DNA of 64,000 nt from Hyphomicrobiales bacterium (GCA_900468285.1 UBTF01000012.1:248001-312000); one strand, 5' to 3'. Positions 9,024 through 18,152 are shown, counted from the stretch's first letter. The notes: generated by a model not told the origin, from the sequence alone. Program-made: numbers and translations.

Positions 9024-10067
9024 ATGAAATATAATAATCTGGGACGCACAGGCATTTCGGTGTCTGAAATCTGCCTCGGCACCATGACATGGGGCACGCA
9101 GAACACCGAAGCCGAAGCGCATGAGCAGATGGACTTCGCAGTCGATCAGGGTGTCAATTTCTTCGATACCGCCGAGCTCTATCCAACCACCCCCGTCTCA
9201 GCCGAGACGCAGGGACGAACCGAAGATTACATCGGGACCTGGTTCCAGAAATCCGGCAAGCGCAAGGATATCGTCCTTGCCACCAAGGTTGCGGGCTCAG
9301 GCCGCGACTACATCCGCAACGGCCGTGAAATCGATGCGGCGGGAATTCGCAAAGCGGTGGACACTAGCCTTTCCCGGCTGAAGACCGACTATATCGATCT
9401 CTACCAGATCCATTGGCCAAACCGTGGCACCTACGCTTTCCGCGGCAACTGGAACTTCGACGCCTCCAGGCAGGACAAGGTCAAGACGCTCGAGGAAATC
9501 ACCGAAAAGCTTCAGACACTTGGCGAACTGGTCAAGGCTGGCAAGATCCGCGCCATCGGCCTGTCCAACGAAAGCGCCTGGGGCACGCAGAAATTCATCG
9601 ATATTGCCGAGGCCAACGGGCTGCCACGCGTTGCATCCATCCAGAATGAATACAATCTCCTCTATCGTCCCTACGATCTCGACCTTGCAGAAGTTTCGCA
9701 TCACGAAGACGTCGGCCTGCTCGCCTACTCTCCTCTCGCAGGCGGCATCCTGACGGGGAAATACCAGAGCGGTGCGCGCCCGGAGGGCTCCCGCGCTTCC
9801 ATCAACGGCGATATCGGTGGACGCCTGCAGCCGCTTCAGGAAGCTCCGGTCAAGGCCTATCTGGAACTTGCCTATGAGCACGGCCTAGACCCGGCGCAAC
9901 TTGCTCTGGCGTTCTGCCTGACACGCCCCTTCATGGCATCCGTCATCATCGGCGCAACCACCATGGAGCAGTTGAAGACGGACATAGCCGCCAAGGATGT
10001 GGTCCTTTCCGATGAAGCCTTGAAGGGTATCGCCGACATCCATCGCCAATACCCGATGGCGATCTGA
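9024..10067 (+). CDS. Tas-type NADP(H)-dependent aldo-keto reductase
   Basis: This 347-residue TIM-barrel oxidoreductase resembles E. coli Tas. The catalytic tetrad is visible as Asp48 (FFDTAELYP), Tyr53, Lys88 (LATKVAG) and His130 (DLYQIHWPN). The Tas-like loop with PVSAETQGRTEDYIG follows Tyr53. The physiological substrate is unknown in this family; aldehydes and ketones reduced with NADPH are expected. The gene stands alone, divergent from the Nramp-like gene. The stop codon lies inside a triple 8-bp repeat directly followed by a hairpin. Confidence 0.9.
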   Translation: MKYNNLGRTGISVSEICLGTMTWGTQNTEAEAHEQMDFAVDQGVNFFDTAELYPTTPVSAETQGRTEDYIGTWFQKSGKRKDIVLATKVAGSGRDYIRNGREIDAAGIRKAVDTSLSRLKTDYIDLYQIHWPNRGTYAFRGNWNFDASRQDKVKTLEEITEKLQTLGELVKAGKIRAIGLSNESAWGTQKFIDIAEANGLPRVASIQNEYNLLYRPYDLDLAEVSHHEDVGLLAYSPLAGGILTGKYQSGARPEGSRASINGDIGGRLQPLQEAPVKAYLELAYEHGLDPAQLALAFCLTRPFMASVIIGATTMEQLKTDIAAKDVVLSDEALKGIADIHRQYPMAI

Positions 10068-10084
10068 AGATCTGAAGATCTGAA
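10061..10084. repeat. Three tandem copies of GATCTGAA at a stop codon
   Basis: GATCTGAA is repeated three times without interruption at 10061-10084. The first copy contains the aldo-keto reductase stop codon, so unit changes do not alter the protein. Replication slippage is the simplest origin. Confidence 0.85.
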
Positions 10085-10085
10085 A

Positions 10086-10114
10086 GGTCATTCCGGCTTT
10101 TGGCTGGAATGACC
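10086..10114 (+). terminator. Hairpin after the aldo-keto reductase
   Basis: GGTCATTCC and GGAATGACC form a perfect 9-bp stem with an 11-base loop, 19 bases after the stop codon. The following ATTTAAAAG is AT-rich but has no real T-run, so this is a moderate terminator candidate. Confidence 0.55.
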
Positions 10115-10248
10115 ATTTAAAAGAGACAAGACGACCCAATCACCACCTAAGAAGGAATTTTATTCTTTCAATCTTTGGTTGAATCAAGCAAGTTGGCGCC
10201 GCATACGGGTATTTCCAGTATGGCACCTTAACTTGAAAAGGGATCCTC

Positions 10249-10698
10249 ATGTCTTCACTAGATGTAATCTATCCTCGTATCTCCGAAGCGTTGGCCAAAA
10301 ACGGTTTCGACGTCAGCGCGGATGATCTTCTTAAATTTAATGCAGTCGCTAACACCTTGCACAGGGCAGGATCATTAGGCCTTGGCGTTCAGGGGGAGAT
10401 CACGATCCCAATCGTCAATGGAAACGGAAGTTTCAGCACCACTTACAGCATTGTTCCTTTTGTTTCTTATAACGCGGCTTTTCAGATCACGAGCCCAGTA
10501 AGCTGCGATGTTTGGGACGTGAATGCAGTCGATACCAATTCCGGACAAACGCTTTTCAATGGCATAGCGAATGCGAATGAGTGGATAAACGTGTCATACA
10601 GCCCAGGCTTCCATATCAGCCTCGATCTAGTCATCCAGGCCGCGAACGCGACAATGCCAGCATTTAATGGAAATCTAGTTCTGACGTTCACAGTCTGA
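10249..10698 (+). CDS. Orphan beta-rich protein of unknown function
   Basis: I do not recognise this 149-residue protein. The first 40 residues look helical and amphipathic (IYPRISEALAKNGF); the rest alternates hydrophobic and polar residues in a way typical of a beta-sandwich, with many Asn, Ser and Thr and a single Cys. There is no signal peptide, membrane helix or catalytic motif. AAGGG lies six bases before the ATG and a good terminator follows, so it looks like a complete one-gene transcription unit. Its base composition is visibly more AT-rich than its neighbours, which suggests acquisition. A lectin-like or other binding role would fit the look of the sequence but is a guess. Confidence 0.7.
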   Translation: MSSLDVIYPRISEALAKNGFDVSADDLLKFNAVANTLHRAGSLGLGVQGEITIPIVNGNGSFSTTYSIVPFVSYNAAFQITSPVSCDVWDVNAVDTNSGQTLFNGIANANEWINVSYSPGFHISLDLVIQAANATMPAFNGNLVLTFTV

Positions 10699-10711
10699 TT
10701 AAACCGTGGGC

Positions 10712-10747
10712 TGGCATGAAGCGTAACCGTTTCATGCCATTCCTTTC
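10712..10747 (+). terminator. Terminator after the orphan gene
   Basis: TGGCATGAA and TTCATGCCA form a 9-bp stem with a 10-base loop, followed by TTCCTTTCTAA. It begins 14 bases after the orphan stop codon and also separates this gene from the rpsF leader. Confidence 0.7.
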
Positions 10748-11050
10748 TAATTCCAGAAACAAAAGCCTCCGCGAGACACAACATGGCCCCCGGGACTTGC
10801 AATCCTGGCAGAAATCCGTATAAGCGCGCTGTTCACAACACCCGGTCCAATTGGCTGGTGGCTGAACGGAGGGCTGGTTTCGTTTACGAAACAGCAGGAA
10901 CCATAAGGTTTTTCCGGCCTCCCGTGTCTCCGCTCTCGACCGTCTCGAACAACGCTTTTCTTGCCCTTGGCTTTCGCCAAACAGGAGCAGTCGTTGAGGC
11001 TTAGCGCCGTTGCCGGGTGATGAATGAAACGCAAGAAAGGCAAAGCTTAA
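10748..11050 (+). promoter_or_regulatory. Leader region upstream of rpsF
   Basis: About 300 bases precede rpsF without a gene. A perfect hairpin GTTTCG-TTTA-CGAAAC is seen at 10877-10892, followed by AACCATAAGGTTTTT. Ribosomal operons headed by rpsF often carry a leader bound by S6:S18 in other phyla; whether this hairpin serves that purpose is inference. A promoter must lie here, but no clear -35/-10 pair was chosen. Confidence 0.4.
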
Positions 11051-11521
11051 ATGGCTCTTTACGAACACATCTTCCTTGCCCGGCAGGATATCACTGCCCA
11101 GCAGGTCGACGCACTTGTCGAGCAGTACAAGGGCGTTATCGAATCGTTCGGCGGTAAAGTCGGACGCGTCGAGAACTGGGGTCTGAAGTCCCTGACATAC
11201 CGCATCAAGAAGAACCGCAAGGCTCACTACGCTCTGATGGACATCGATGCTCCGGCACCGGCAATCCACGAAATCGAGCGTCAGATGCGCATCAACGAAG
11301 ACGTTCTTCGTTACATGACCATCGCCGTGGAAGCCCACGAAGAAGGTCCGTCTGCAATGATGCAGAAGCGCGATCGCGACGACCGTCCACGCCGTGACGG
11401 CGACCGTCCTGACCGTGGCCCGCGTGAAGGCGGTTTCGACCGTGGTCCTCGCCCGCCGCGTGAAGGTGGCTTCGGCGACCGTGAAGACCGCCCGCGCCGT
11501 CCGCGCGAAGACCGTGCATAA
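11051..11521 (+). CDS. rpsF: 30S ribosomal protein S6
   Basis: S6 binds the central domain of 16S rRNA as a dimer with S18. Residues 1-100 are the normal S6 fold ([13 protein letters not shown], then [21 protein letters not shown]). The last 50 residues form an arginine-, glycine- and proline-rich tail with the repeated units PREGGF and DRPRR. E. coli S6 instead ends in added glutamates. The protein (156 residues) is therefore longer than the bacterial norm. The gene is 12 bases before rpsR and clearly co-transcribed. Confidence 0.98.
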   Translation: MALYEHIFLARQDITAQQVDALVEQYKGVIESFGGKVGRVENWGLKSLTYRIKKNRKAHYALMDIDAPAPAIHEIERQMRINEDVLRYMTIAVEAHEEGPSAMMQKRDRDDRPRRDGDRPDRGPREGGFDRGPRPPREGGFGDREDRPRRPREDRA

Positions 11522-11533
11522 GGAGCATATATA

Positions 11534-11782
11534 ATGGCTGACGCATCTTCTTCCCAGGCACGCCGCCCGTTCCATCGCCGTCGCAAGACGTGCCCTTTCT
11601 CCGGCGCTAACGCTCCGAAGATCGACTACAAGGACGTACGTCTTCTGCAGCGCTACATTTCCGAGCGTGGCAAGATCGTTCCTTCCCGTATCACAGCTGT
11701 TTCCCAGAAGAAGCAGCGCGAACTCGCTCAGGCGATCAAGCGCGCTCGTTTCCTCGGCCTGCTGCCTTACGTTCTGTCTTAA
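11534..11782 (+). CDS. rpsR: 30S ribosomal protein S18
   Basis: S18 is the partner of S6 on the 16S rRNA platform. The 82-residue basic protein has the family stretch [15 protein letters not shown], then [21 protein letters not shown] and ends in a [19 protein letters not shown] segment. AGGAG precedes the ATG. A strong terminator follows within 10 bases of the stop codon, so rplI and the DUF2232 gene downstream are at least partly transcribed separately or by read-through. Confidence 0.98.
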   Translation: MADASSSQARRPFHRRRKTCPFSGANAPKIDYKDVRLLQRYISERGKIVPSRITAVSQKKQRELAQAIKRARFLGLLPYVLS

Positions 11783-11791
11783 TTGACGCTG

Positions 11792-11824
11792 CGAGGCCGC
11801 GTCTTGGCGCGGCCTCGTTTCTAT
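11792..11824 (+). terminator. Rho-independent terminator after rpsR
   Basis: CGAGGCCGCG and CGCGGCCTCG make a perfect 10-bp GC-rich stem with a TCTTGG loop, followed by TTTCTATC. It lies between rpsR and the DUF2232 gene. Confidence 0.8.
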
Positions 11825-11942
11825 CAGTAGATATCTCCTTCCGCGTTGGGCGCGGATCGATCCAGATATGAAATCCCATGTTGGGGATACGGTTCAAACG
11901 GACCATCCTCTAACTGCTATTAAATTCCAGCAGGACAGCGAC

Positions 11943-12914
11943 GTGCAAAAACTGAACCAGACAGTGCTGATTTCCGGCATCCTCGCCGGCATATGCGCAG
12001 CGTTTCTTACGCTCGGCGCAACTGCACAGTCGTCCATGTCATTCCTGCTCTATGCTGCTTCCGCCATGCCCGTGCTCGTCGCCGGTCTGGGCTGGGGCAA
12101 TGCGGCGGCCATCGTTGCCGTCCTGTCCGCCGCCTTTCTGGGTGCGCTGGCCGTCTCGCCGATTTTCGCGCTGACGATTTCAATCTTTACACTGGTTCCA
12201 GCGGGCTGGCTGTCTCATCTTGCCAATCTCGCACGCCCCGCTTCCGAGCTTGGTGGCCCTGAGGATCTGCTGGCCTGGTATCCCCTTTCAGGCATCGTCC
12301 TGCATCTGTGCGGCCTTATCACCCTGTCGGTCGTCATTCTCGGCACGATGATCGGCTACGGTCCTGAGCTCGTATCGCAGCTGGTCGATGCAATGATGAC
12401 GTCGGTACAGGCGCGCGAAGCAGGCTTCACACCAGATGCGACGGCCCTGTCTCAGACAAAGTCCCTGCTGGTCCTGATGCTTCCCATGATTCAGGGCGGC
12501 CTTTGGGTCATCATGCTCTTTGCGGCCTATTACTTTGCCTGCCGCATGGTCAATTCCTTCGGCAAGGGTCTGCGCCCGCGCGAAGATATCGCAGCCGCTC
12601 TGCGGATGCATCGCAACGCGATCTTCGTATTTCTGGCCGGTATCGTCATGACCTTCGTCGGCGGCACTGTCGCCATGGTCGGCGCGGTCGTTTGCGGCAC
12701 CTTCGGCGCGGGCTTCCTGATGGCCGGCTATGCCGCCCTGCACCACCGTTCCAAGGGCAAGGACTGGCGCTGGCCGGTTCTGGTCCTCAGCTATATTTCA
12801 GCGGTCTTCGTCTTTCCGCTGCTCATCATTCTCGTACTGGGTCTGAGCGACGTGCGCAGCACGATCTCCCTCACGCCTGTACGGAAATCCGACAACAACG
12901 AAACCGATAACTAG
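11943..12914 (+). CDS. DUF2232 multi-pass membrane protein
   Basis: This protein of unknown function has about eight hydrophobic helices, a topology typical of DUF2232 (YybS-like) proteins. The frame is open from an ATG at 11868, but that codon lacks a ribosome-binding site, while the GTG at 11943 has AGGA seven bases upstream and begins just before the first membrane helix; I prefer the latter (323 residues) without certainty. In alphaproteobacteria a gene of this family commonly sits between rpsR and rplI, as here, with 14 bases to rplI. The conserved place in a ribosomal operon hints at a link to growth or the cell envelope, but no activity is known. Confidence 0.75.
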   Translation: MQKLNQTVLISGILAGICAAFLTLGATAQSSMSFLLYAASAMPVLVAGLGWGNAAAIVAVLSAAFLGALAVSPIFALTISIFTLVPAGWLSHLANLARPASELGGPEDLLAWYPLSGIVLHLCGLITLSVVILGTMIGYGPELVSQLVDAMMTSVQAREAGFTPDATALSQTKSLLVLMLPMIQGGLWVIMLFAAYYFACRMVNSFGKGLRPREDIAAALRMHRNAIFVFLAGIVMTFVGGTVAMVGAVVCGTFGAGFLMAGYAALHHRSKGKDWRWPVLVLSYISAVFVFPLLIILVLGLSDVRSTISLTPVRKSDNNETDN

Positions 12915-12928
12915 AAAGGATCAAGAAG

Positions 12929-13504
12929 ATGGAAGTCATTCTTCTCGAACGCATCGCCAAGCTTGGCCAGATGGGCGAAACCGTAAAGGTTCGTGACGGC
13001 TACGCACGTAACTTCCTGTTGCCGCAGGGCAAGGCTCTTCGCGCCAACGCTGCCAACAAGACCCGTTTTGAATCCGAGCGCGCAACGCTCGAAGCCCGTA
13101 ACCTCGAGCGCAAGTCTGAAGCCCAGAAGGTTGCAGACGCTCTCGAAGGCAAGAGCTTCATCGTTGTCCGTTCCGCTGGCGAAACCGGCCAGCTGTACGG
13201 CTCTGTCGCTGCTCGCGACGTCGTTGAAATCCTCGGCGCAGAAGGCTTCAACATCGGCCGCAACCAGGTCGAGCTCAACACACCGATCAAGACCATCGGC
13301 CTGCACAATGTTACGCTTCACCTCCATTCGGAAGTCGAGCTGCAGGTTGAACTCAACGTTGCCCGTTCTGCTGAAGAAGCCGAGCGTCAGGCAAAGGGTG
13401 AGAGCCTGACATCTGCAGACGCCATCTACGGCGTTGACGAAGATGCTCTTCGTCCAGAAGACTTCTTTGATCCAGATGCAGATCAGGACGGCGACGACGA
13501 GTAA
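12929..13504 (+). CDS. rplI: 50S ribosomal protein L9
   Basis: L9 binds domain V of 23S rRNA and reaches out from the large subunit. The 191-residue protein starts with the N-terminal domain [35 protein letters not shown], then the connecting helix and the C-terminal domain. It is about 40 residues longer than E. coli L9; the extra end is acidic ([18 protein letters not shown]). AAAGGATCAAG precedes the ATG. It closes the rpsF cluster and is followed by a textbook terminator. Confidence 0.98.
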   Translation: MEVILLERIAKLGQMGETVKVRDGYARNFLLPQGKALRANAANKTRFESERATLEARNLERKSEAQKVADALEGKSFIVVRSAGETGQLYGSVAARDVVEILGAEGFNIGRNQVELNTPIKTIGLHNVTLHLHSEVELQVELNVARSAEEAERQAKGESLTSADAIYGVDEDALRPEDFFDPDADQDGDDE

Positions 13505-13530
13505 TCGTTCTGGCCTTACGGCTATAAAGG

Positions 13531-13560
13531 AACCCCGGATGGCAACATCCGGGGTTTTTT
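13531..13560 (+). terminator. Rho-independent terminator after rplI
   Basis: AACCCCGGAT and ATCCGGGGTT form a 10-bp stem with a GGCAAC loop, followed directly by TTTT. On the other strand the same stem is followed by CCTTTATAG, so it may also serve the convergent EamA gene. Confidence 0.9.
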
Positions 13561-13583
13561 CATGGGGGAGATATCAGGCGGTT

Positions 13584-14525
13584 TTACGAGGAAGCAGGCT
13601 CGTCCTGCCTAGCTGGACTTTTGCGGCGCCCAAGACGCAGCACTCCAGGCGGCAGCGTCATGGCGACAACACCCGTGAGGATGCAGACAAGACCCACGAT
13701 GGTCGAGGCGTGCAGCTCTTCCCCCAGAAAGATGACCCCGATGGCAACACCCACCGGCACCCTCACATAGGCTTGCGCGGTCGTTCCAAGCGAGCCGAGC
13801 GTATGCACCAGTCGAAAGTAGATGGTGAATGCAAGAGCGGTGGAGAAGATCGAAAGACTCATCAGCGCCATGATGGACCTTGGTGAAGGCGCAAGTTCCC
13901 ATGGCCGGTCGACAAGGAGGCTGATCGGAATGAGGATGATGGCGCCGCATATCAGCGATGCTGCTGCCGGTATCATCGAATCGATGCCCTTGAAGTTCTT
14001 TCCGAAGATTGCGGCACCGGCATACAATGCGGTGGCGACAATGACGGCAAGCTGGGCAAGCACGACATTTCCGAGACCGTTTAGCGCCTGTATGCCGATC
14101 ATCACGATCGTGCCGATCAGTCCGATCATGACACCGAACAGCTTGCGGCCATTGACGATCTCATGCCGGGTAATGAGCAGCGTCAGAAGAAAGGCGAAGA
14201 CCGGCGTCAAGGAATTGAGGATTACCGCCAGCCCGGCGTCAATGTAATGTTCCGCCCATGCAATGAGTGTGAAGGGCAAAACACTGTTGAGAAGAGACTG
14301 AATCGCAAAGCGTTTCCATAGCTGCGGGCTCGTTGGAAGTCTCAGGCCGCGCCAGTAAAGAATGACCATCAATATGCCACCGGCTATCGTGGTTCTTGCG
14401 GCAATCAGCGTTACCGGCGGAATGGTCTCGATACCGAGCTTGATGAAGGTGTAGGAGCTGCCCCAGAGGCATCCCAGCAGAACAAGCAGGCCAAGTTCCC
14501 GCATAAGCCCGATTTTTCCCGTCAT
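13584..14525 (-). CDS. EamA/DMT-family transporter
   Basis: This 313-residue inner-membrane protein has ten predicted helices in two EamA repeats, beginning LGLLVLLGCLWGSSYTFIKLGI, a hallmark of the drug/metabolite transporter superfamily. Such proteins usually export amino acids, metabolites or drugs; the substrate cannot be told. The C-terminus is basic (RRKSPARQ). It is divergent from an ArsR-like regulator across about 120 bases, and the regulator may control it. It ends close to the rplI terminator. Confidence 0.88.
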   Translation of the reverse strand: MTGKIGLMRELGLLVLLGCLWGSSYTFIKLGIETIPPVTLIAARTTIAGGILMVILYWRGLRLPTSPQLWKRFAIQSLLNSVLPFTLIAWAEHYIDAGLAVILNSLTPVFAFLLTLLITRHEIVNGRKLFGVMIGLIGTIVMIGIQALNGLGNVVLAQLAVIVATALYAGAAIFGKNFKGIDSMIPAAASLICGAIILIPISLLVDRPWELAPSPRSIMALMSLSIFSTALAFTIYFRLVHTLGSLGTTAQAYVRVPVGVAIGVIFLGEELHASTIVGLVCILTGVVAMTLPPGVLRLGRRKSPARQDEPASS

Positions 14526-14646
14526 TCCAATGTCCCTTACATGATGCCAATGCTCATCCTATAGAGACGTCGGCAGACCGGAAGCTTCGGCAGCGGCCGA
14601 ACAATGTCCCGCTGACGGTGCGCAGCTTTAGTGCTAGCGTTGCGGA

Positions 14647-15357
14647 ATGACAAGCATCGCCTCACCCAACACCATTGCCGCCATCGCGAATCTGATGGGC
14701 GACACCACGCGTGCCAATATGCTGTGTGCCCTGATGGGCGGACAGGCGCTGACGGCGGGAGAGCTTTCCCGGCAGGCGGGGGTAACACCACAGACGGGCA
14801 GCGGCCATCTGGCAAAAATGGTCGATGCCAATCTTCTCTCCACCGTCAAGCAGGGGCGGCACCGCTATTACCGTCTCGCCTCTGCGCAGGTTGCCAACGG
14901 CATCGATGCATTGATGACCATAGCCGCCGATGGGCCGAAGCGGCATCATCCTGTCGGTCCAAAAGAAAAAGACATGCGGATCGCCCGCAGTTGCTATGAC
15001 CATATCGCTGGCAGGTTGGCTGTGGCCATGGCCGACAGCCTTTCCGAAAATGGGCACATTGTGTTGTCGGACGAGGGTGCGCTCCTGACCGAAAAGGGAA
15101 ATGCATTTCTGCGGGAGTTCGGGATCGACCTCGACAAGGGCACGCACTCCAAGCGCCCTCTCTGCAAGACCTGTCTGGATTGGAGCGAGCGCCGCTACCA
15201 TATTGCCGGGCGCGTCGGCGCCGCCCTTCTGGACCGCACGCTGGAACTGGGCTGGCTGGCCAGACGCGCCGACAGTCGCGCTTTGCGCATCACGCCCACG
15301 GGCAGCAAGGGTTTGCGCGAAATATTCTGCCTTCCGGCAGAATGGAACGCGCTGTAA
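14647..15357 (+). CDS. ArsR-like winged-helix regulator
   Basis: This 236-residue protein begins with a helix-turn-helix domain of the ArsR type: LMGDTTRANMLCALMGGQALTAGEL, then the recognition helix around QTGSGHLAKMVDANLLSTVKQGRHRYYRL. The C-terminal half (about 100-236) resembles a second winged domain (GWLARRADSRALRITPTGSKGL) and holds a CKTC pair near residue 175. The pair might bind metal or sense redox state, but typical ArsR metal motifs are absent. It is divergent from the EamA exporter, which suggests local control of that gene. Confidence 0.82.
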   Translation: MTSIASPNTIAAIANLMGDTTRANMLCALMGGQALTAGELSRQAGVTPQTGSGHLAKMVDANLLSTVKQGRHRYYRLASAQVANGIDALMTIAADGPKRHHPVGPKEKDMRIARSCYDHIAGRLAVAMADSLSENGHIVLSDEGALLTEKGNAFLREFGIDLDKGTHSKRPLCKTCLDWSERRYHIAGRVGAALLDRTLELGWLARRADSRALRITPTGSKGLREIFCLPAEWNAL

Positions 15358-15396
15358 CTATGGGCAGGACCGAGCGCCCTGCCCGCAAAATCGAGC

Positions 15397-16464
15397 TTAC
15401 TTTGCAACCGTCCCGGCATTCCCAGGCGTAGCGGCCTTGTCTACCCGCACCACGACCGACATTCCCGGAGAGAGTTCAGCAGCGAGCGGTTGATCCGGGT
15501 CGATGGAGATTCTGACACCAAGGCGCTGAGCGATCTTGACGAAGTTGCCGGTAGCATTGTCAGGCTTGATAACCGCGAATTCGGAGCCGGCAGCGGGTGC
15601 AAAACGCTCGACCTTGCCGGTCAGCTTGCGACGGTGGAGGGCATCGACCGAGATCGAAACCGCCTGCCCCACTTCCATGCCGCCAAGCTGCGTTTCCTTG
15701 AAGTTGGCGACGACCCAGATATCGTGGGGAACGACCGCCATCAACTGTGTTCCGGCAGCGACATACTGGCCGACGCGCACGCCGACTTCGCCCAGCTTGC
15801 CGTCCCTTGGTGCATGGATTTCGGTATTCTGCAGGTCGATCTTTGCCAGCTCGACAGCGGCCTCCGCATTGGCAACCGCCGCCTGTAGAGACCCGCGATT
15901 GATGATGATGGTCTGGAGATCCTGCCGGGCCACCTCAAGTGCGGCCTTGGACTGTGAGAGGCCTGCACGAGCCTTGTCGAGATTGGCTTGCGCTTCTTCC
16001 TGTACGCTGGAGGTTCCGGCGCCACTGCGAAGCAGGCTGTCCTGACGATCCGCAGCCAGCTGGGCCTGCTTCAGTGATGCCTGCGCGCTATCCACCGCCG
16101 CTTCACCGGAGCCGATATTGGCCTTTGCGGCGATTTCCTGCTGGCGAGAATTGTCGAAAGCTGCCTTCTGGCTGTCGAGCGAGGCTTCCGCCTGCGCCAG
16201 CTTCTGGCGGAAGATGCGGTCATCGACCTTGGCCAGAACATCGCCTTCCCTGACTTCCTGGTAATCCTTGACCGGCACATCAACGATGTAACCGCTGACC
16301 TGCGGGCTCATGGTGGTGACATAGCCGCGCACATAGGCATTGTCGGTCATTTCCACCGTGCTGGAAAACGGCGGCAGACGCCATGCATAGAGCACAAGCG
16401 CCACACCGGCGACGCCGCCCAGAAGAACAATCAGAGTAAGAGGCGTGAAAATTTTCTTCAGCAT
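15397..16464 (-). CDS. emrA: HlyD/EmrA-type membrane fusion protein
   Basis: This periplasmic adaptor links an inner-membrane efflux pump to an outer-membrane channel. The 355-residue form begins MLKKIFTPLTLIVLLGG with one membrane helix at about 8-28, then the lipoyl-like half motif (TDNAYVRGYVTTMSPQVSGYI), a long alpha-helical hairpin rich in Ala, Gln and Asp, and the second lipoyl half with IHAPRDGKLGEVGVRVGQYV. The frame stays open 27 codons further upstream, into the pump gene; the ATG at 16464 lies 17 bases after the pump stop and places the helix correctly. Last gene of the marR-emrB-emrA operon. Confidence 0.9.
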   Translation of the reverse strand: MLKKIFTPLTLIVLLGGVAGVALVLYAWRLPPFSSTVEMTDNAYVRGYVTTMSPQVSGYIVDVPVKDYQEVREGDVLAKVDDRIFRQKLAQAEASLDSQKAAFDNSRQQEIAAKANIGSGEAAVDSAQASLKQAQLAADRQDSLLRSGAGTSSVQEEAQANLDKARAGLSQSKAALEVARQDLQTIIINRGSLQAAVANAEAAVELAKIDLQNTEIHAPRDGKLGEVGVRVGQYVAAGTQLMAVVPHDIWVVANFKETQLGGMEVGQAVSISVDALHRRKLTGKVERFAPAAGSEFAVIKPDNATGNFVKIAQRLGVRISIDPDQPLAAELSPGMSVVVRVDKAATPGNAGTVAK

Positions 16465-16481
16465 TTTGATATCTCGGACAA

Positions 16482-18152
16482 TCACGATTGAGGTGCGGCC
16501 ACGCCATCCTCTGCGCTTTTGAGCAGAGGCTTGAAACGTAACCATGCAAGATGGATGAGAAGCATGACAAGAGCTGCCGCGGCACAGGCCGAAATCAGCA
16601 GGAACGTGTCGTTATAGGCCAATATGTAGGCTTCGCGCGTTACCTGTTGGCTGAGCAGCGAAAGACCTTCCGCCTTAAGCAAGGCAGGATCGGTTATGAC
16701 ATGGCTGTATCCCGCCGAAAGCTGGCTGACGCGTTGAGCGACCTGCGGGTTCTGCAGCAGGATGCTTTCCACGAGGATGTTGGAATGGAATTTTTCCCTT
16801 AGCGTCACGAAAGATCCCAGCAGGCCTGTCGTCAACATCGATCCGGTGATCTGCGTAAACAGGAAGATGGTGATGAAGTTGACGAGGTATGGCGGGCCCT
16901 TTGCCAGTGCCGCACCAAAGCCCTTCGCCATTACAGGCGGCAGGAACATGGCGGCACCAAAAGCAATCATTGCCTGGCTGAGATACATCTGTTCCGGTCG
17001 AACCAGATTGGTCAGCCCGCTATCCATGAATGCGCCAAGGGCAATCAGCGAAAGCGCGATCACGTGGGCGGTGTCGACATATTTCGTCAGCATCAATATT
17101 CCGCACAGCGCACCACCCAGAACGGTTGCCAGAATGATCAGCGCATAAAGCGACGTCGTCTGCTCGTTGAGAATGCCGAGCTGCTGATAGAGGCTGACCG
17201 CCGTTGACGACTGCTCAGACGACACGGCGCGATAGATCAGCAGAATTGCAATCAGATGCAGGTTGGTCCGCGAGAATATCCAGCGCAAATCCAGCATGGG
17301 GTTTTTCCGTGGCAGCTCGATCAGCGTCATCACTGTCAGCAGACCGACGGATGTGGCAAGGAGAACGCCGAGCCACGAGGTTTCAAACCACCAGTAGAAG
17401 CGGCCAAGGGTGAGGAATACCGCAAGGCAGCCCAGCCCGCCCGCAAACAGCATGTAGCTGAGAATATCCACACGCTCGATGACCTTGGCGCGCGGTGGTG
17501 GCGTCAAAGGCAAGAGATAGATGATGGGCAAGGCGGCAAGCGCAAGCCCGACCTCCATCGTATAGAGAGCCTGCCAGCCATCGATATCCAGCAACGTCGG
17601 CGAGACGATGCGGGCGAGCGGCGCGGACAGAAGCGTGCCAGTCAGCGCAATGCTGAGGCCGAGCGTCAGCTTGCGCTGCACCGGGAAAGCCTCGAGTATA
17701 TAGAGAAAGCCGAGCGATGACAAAGGTGCCGCTGCCATGCCGCTGACGAAGCGCACGACGATGGCCGAATGTAGATCAGTCACGAAGAGATTGAGACAGG
17801 AAGCCAGAACGAAACAGATGATGCTGATTTCTGCGAAGGGTCGAAGGCCGTATTGCTGGCGCACCTTGAAAAGCGCGATGGAAAAGGTCGCATAGGGCGC
17901 CATATAGGCAGCGGAAAGCCAGGCAACTTCGGCAATCGTCGCCGAAAACTCCCCCTGTAACTGATAGATGTTGGCCATGACGATGTTCATGCCCATGCCC
18001 TGAGTCACGAAAAACGTCAGCCCGGCAGCAATGTACAGCAGTTTCGCGACCAGCGACTTCTCCGGCACGGGCGCTGGCGCTGCGGGAGCGGTCTCGCTTA
18101 CCTGCGAGGCATCGTCATCCTCCACATCCGTGTTCGACAGGGCGTTGCTCAT
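16482..18152 (-). CDS. emrB: DHA2-family (EmrB-like) drug:proton antiporter
   Basis: This 556-residue major facilitator has about 14 membrane helices, typical of the DHA2 family that includes EmrB and QacA. It probably expels hydrophobic compounds using the proton gradient and works with the EmrA-like adaptor that follows. The N-terminus is acidic and polar before the first helix (LLYIAAGLTFFVTQGMGMNIV). It overlaps the marR-like gene by four bases (ATGA), a sign of translational coupling. Confidence 0.9.
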   Translation of the reverse strand: MSNALSNTDVEDDDASQVSETAPAAPAPVPEKSLVAKLLYIAAGLTFFVTQGMGMNIVMANIYQLQGEFSATIAEVAWLSAAYMAPYATFSIALFKVRQQYGLRPFAEISIICFVLASCLNLFVTDLHSAIVVRFVSGMAAAPLSSLGFLYILEAFPVQRKLTLGLSIALTGTLLSAPLARIVSPTLLDIDGWQALYTMEVGLALAALPIIYLLPLTPPPRAKVIERVDILSYMLFAGGLGCLAVFLTLGRFYWWFETSWLGVLLATSVGLLTVMTLIELPRKNPMLDLRWIFSRTNLHLIAILLIYRAVSSEQSSTAVSLYQQLGILNEQTTSLYALIILATVLGGALCGILMLTKYVDTAHVIALSLIALGAFMDSGLTNLVRPEQMYLSQAMIAFGAAMFLPPVMAKGFGAALAKGPPYLVNFITIFLFTQITGSMLTTGLLGSFVTLREKFHSNILVESILLQNPQVAQRVSQLSAGYSHVITDPALLKAEGLSLLSQQVTREAYILAYNDTFLLISACAAAALVMLLIHLAWLRFKPLLKSAEDGVAAPQS

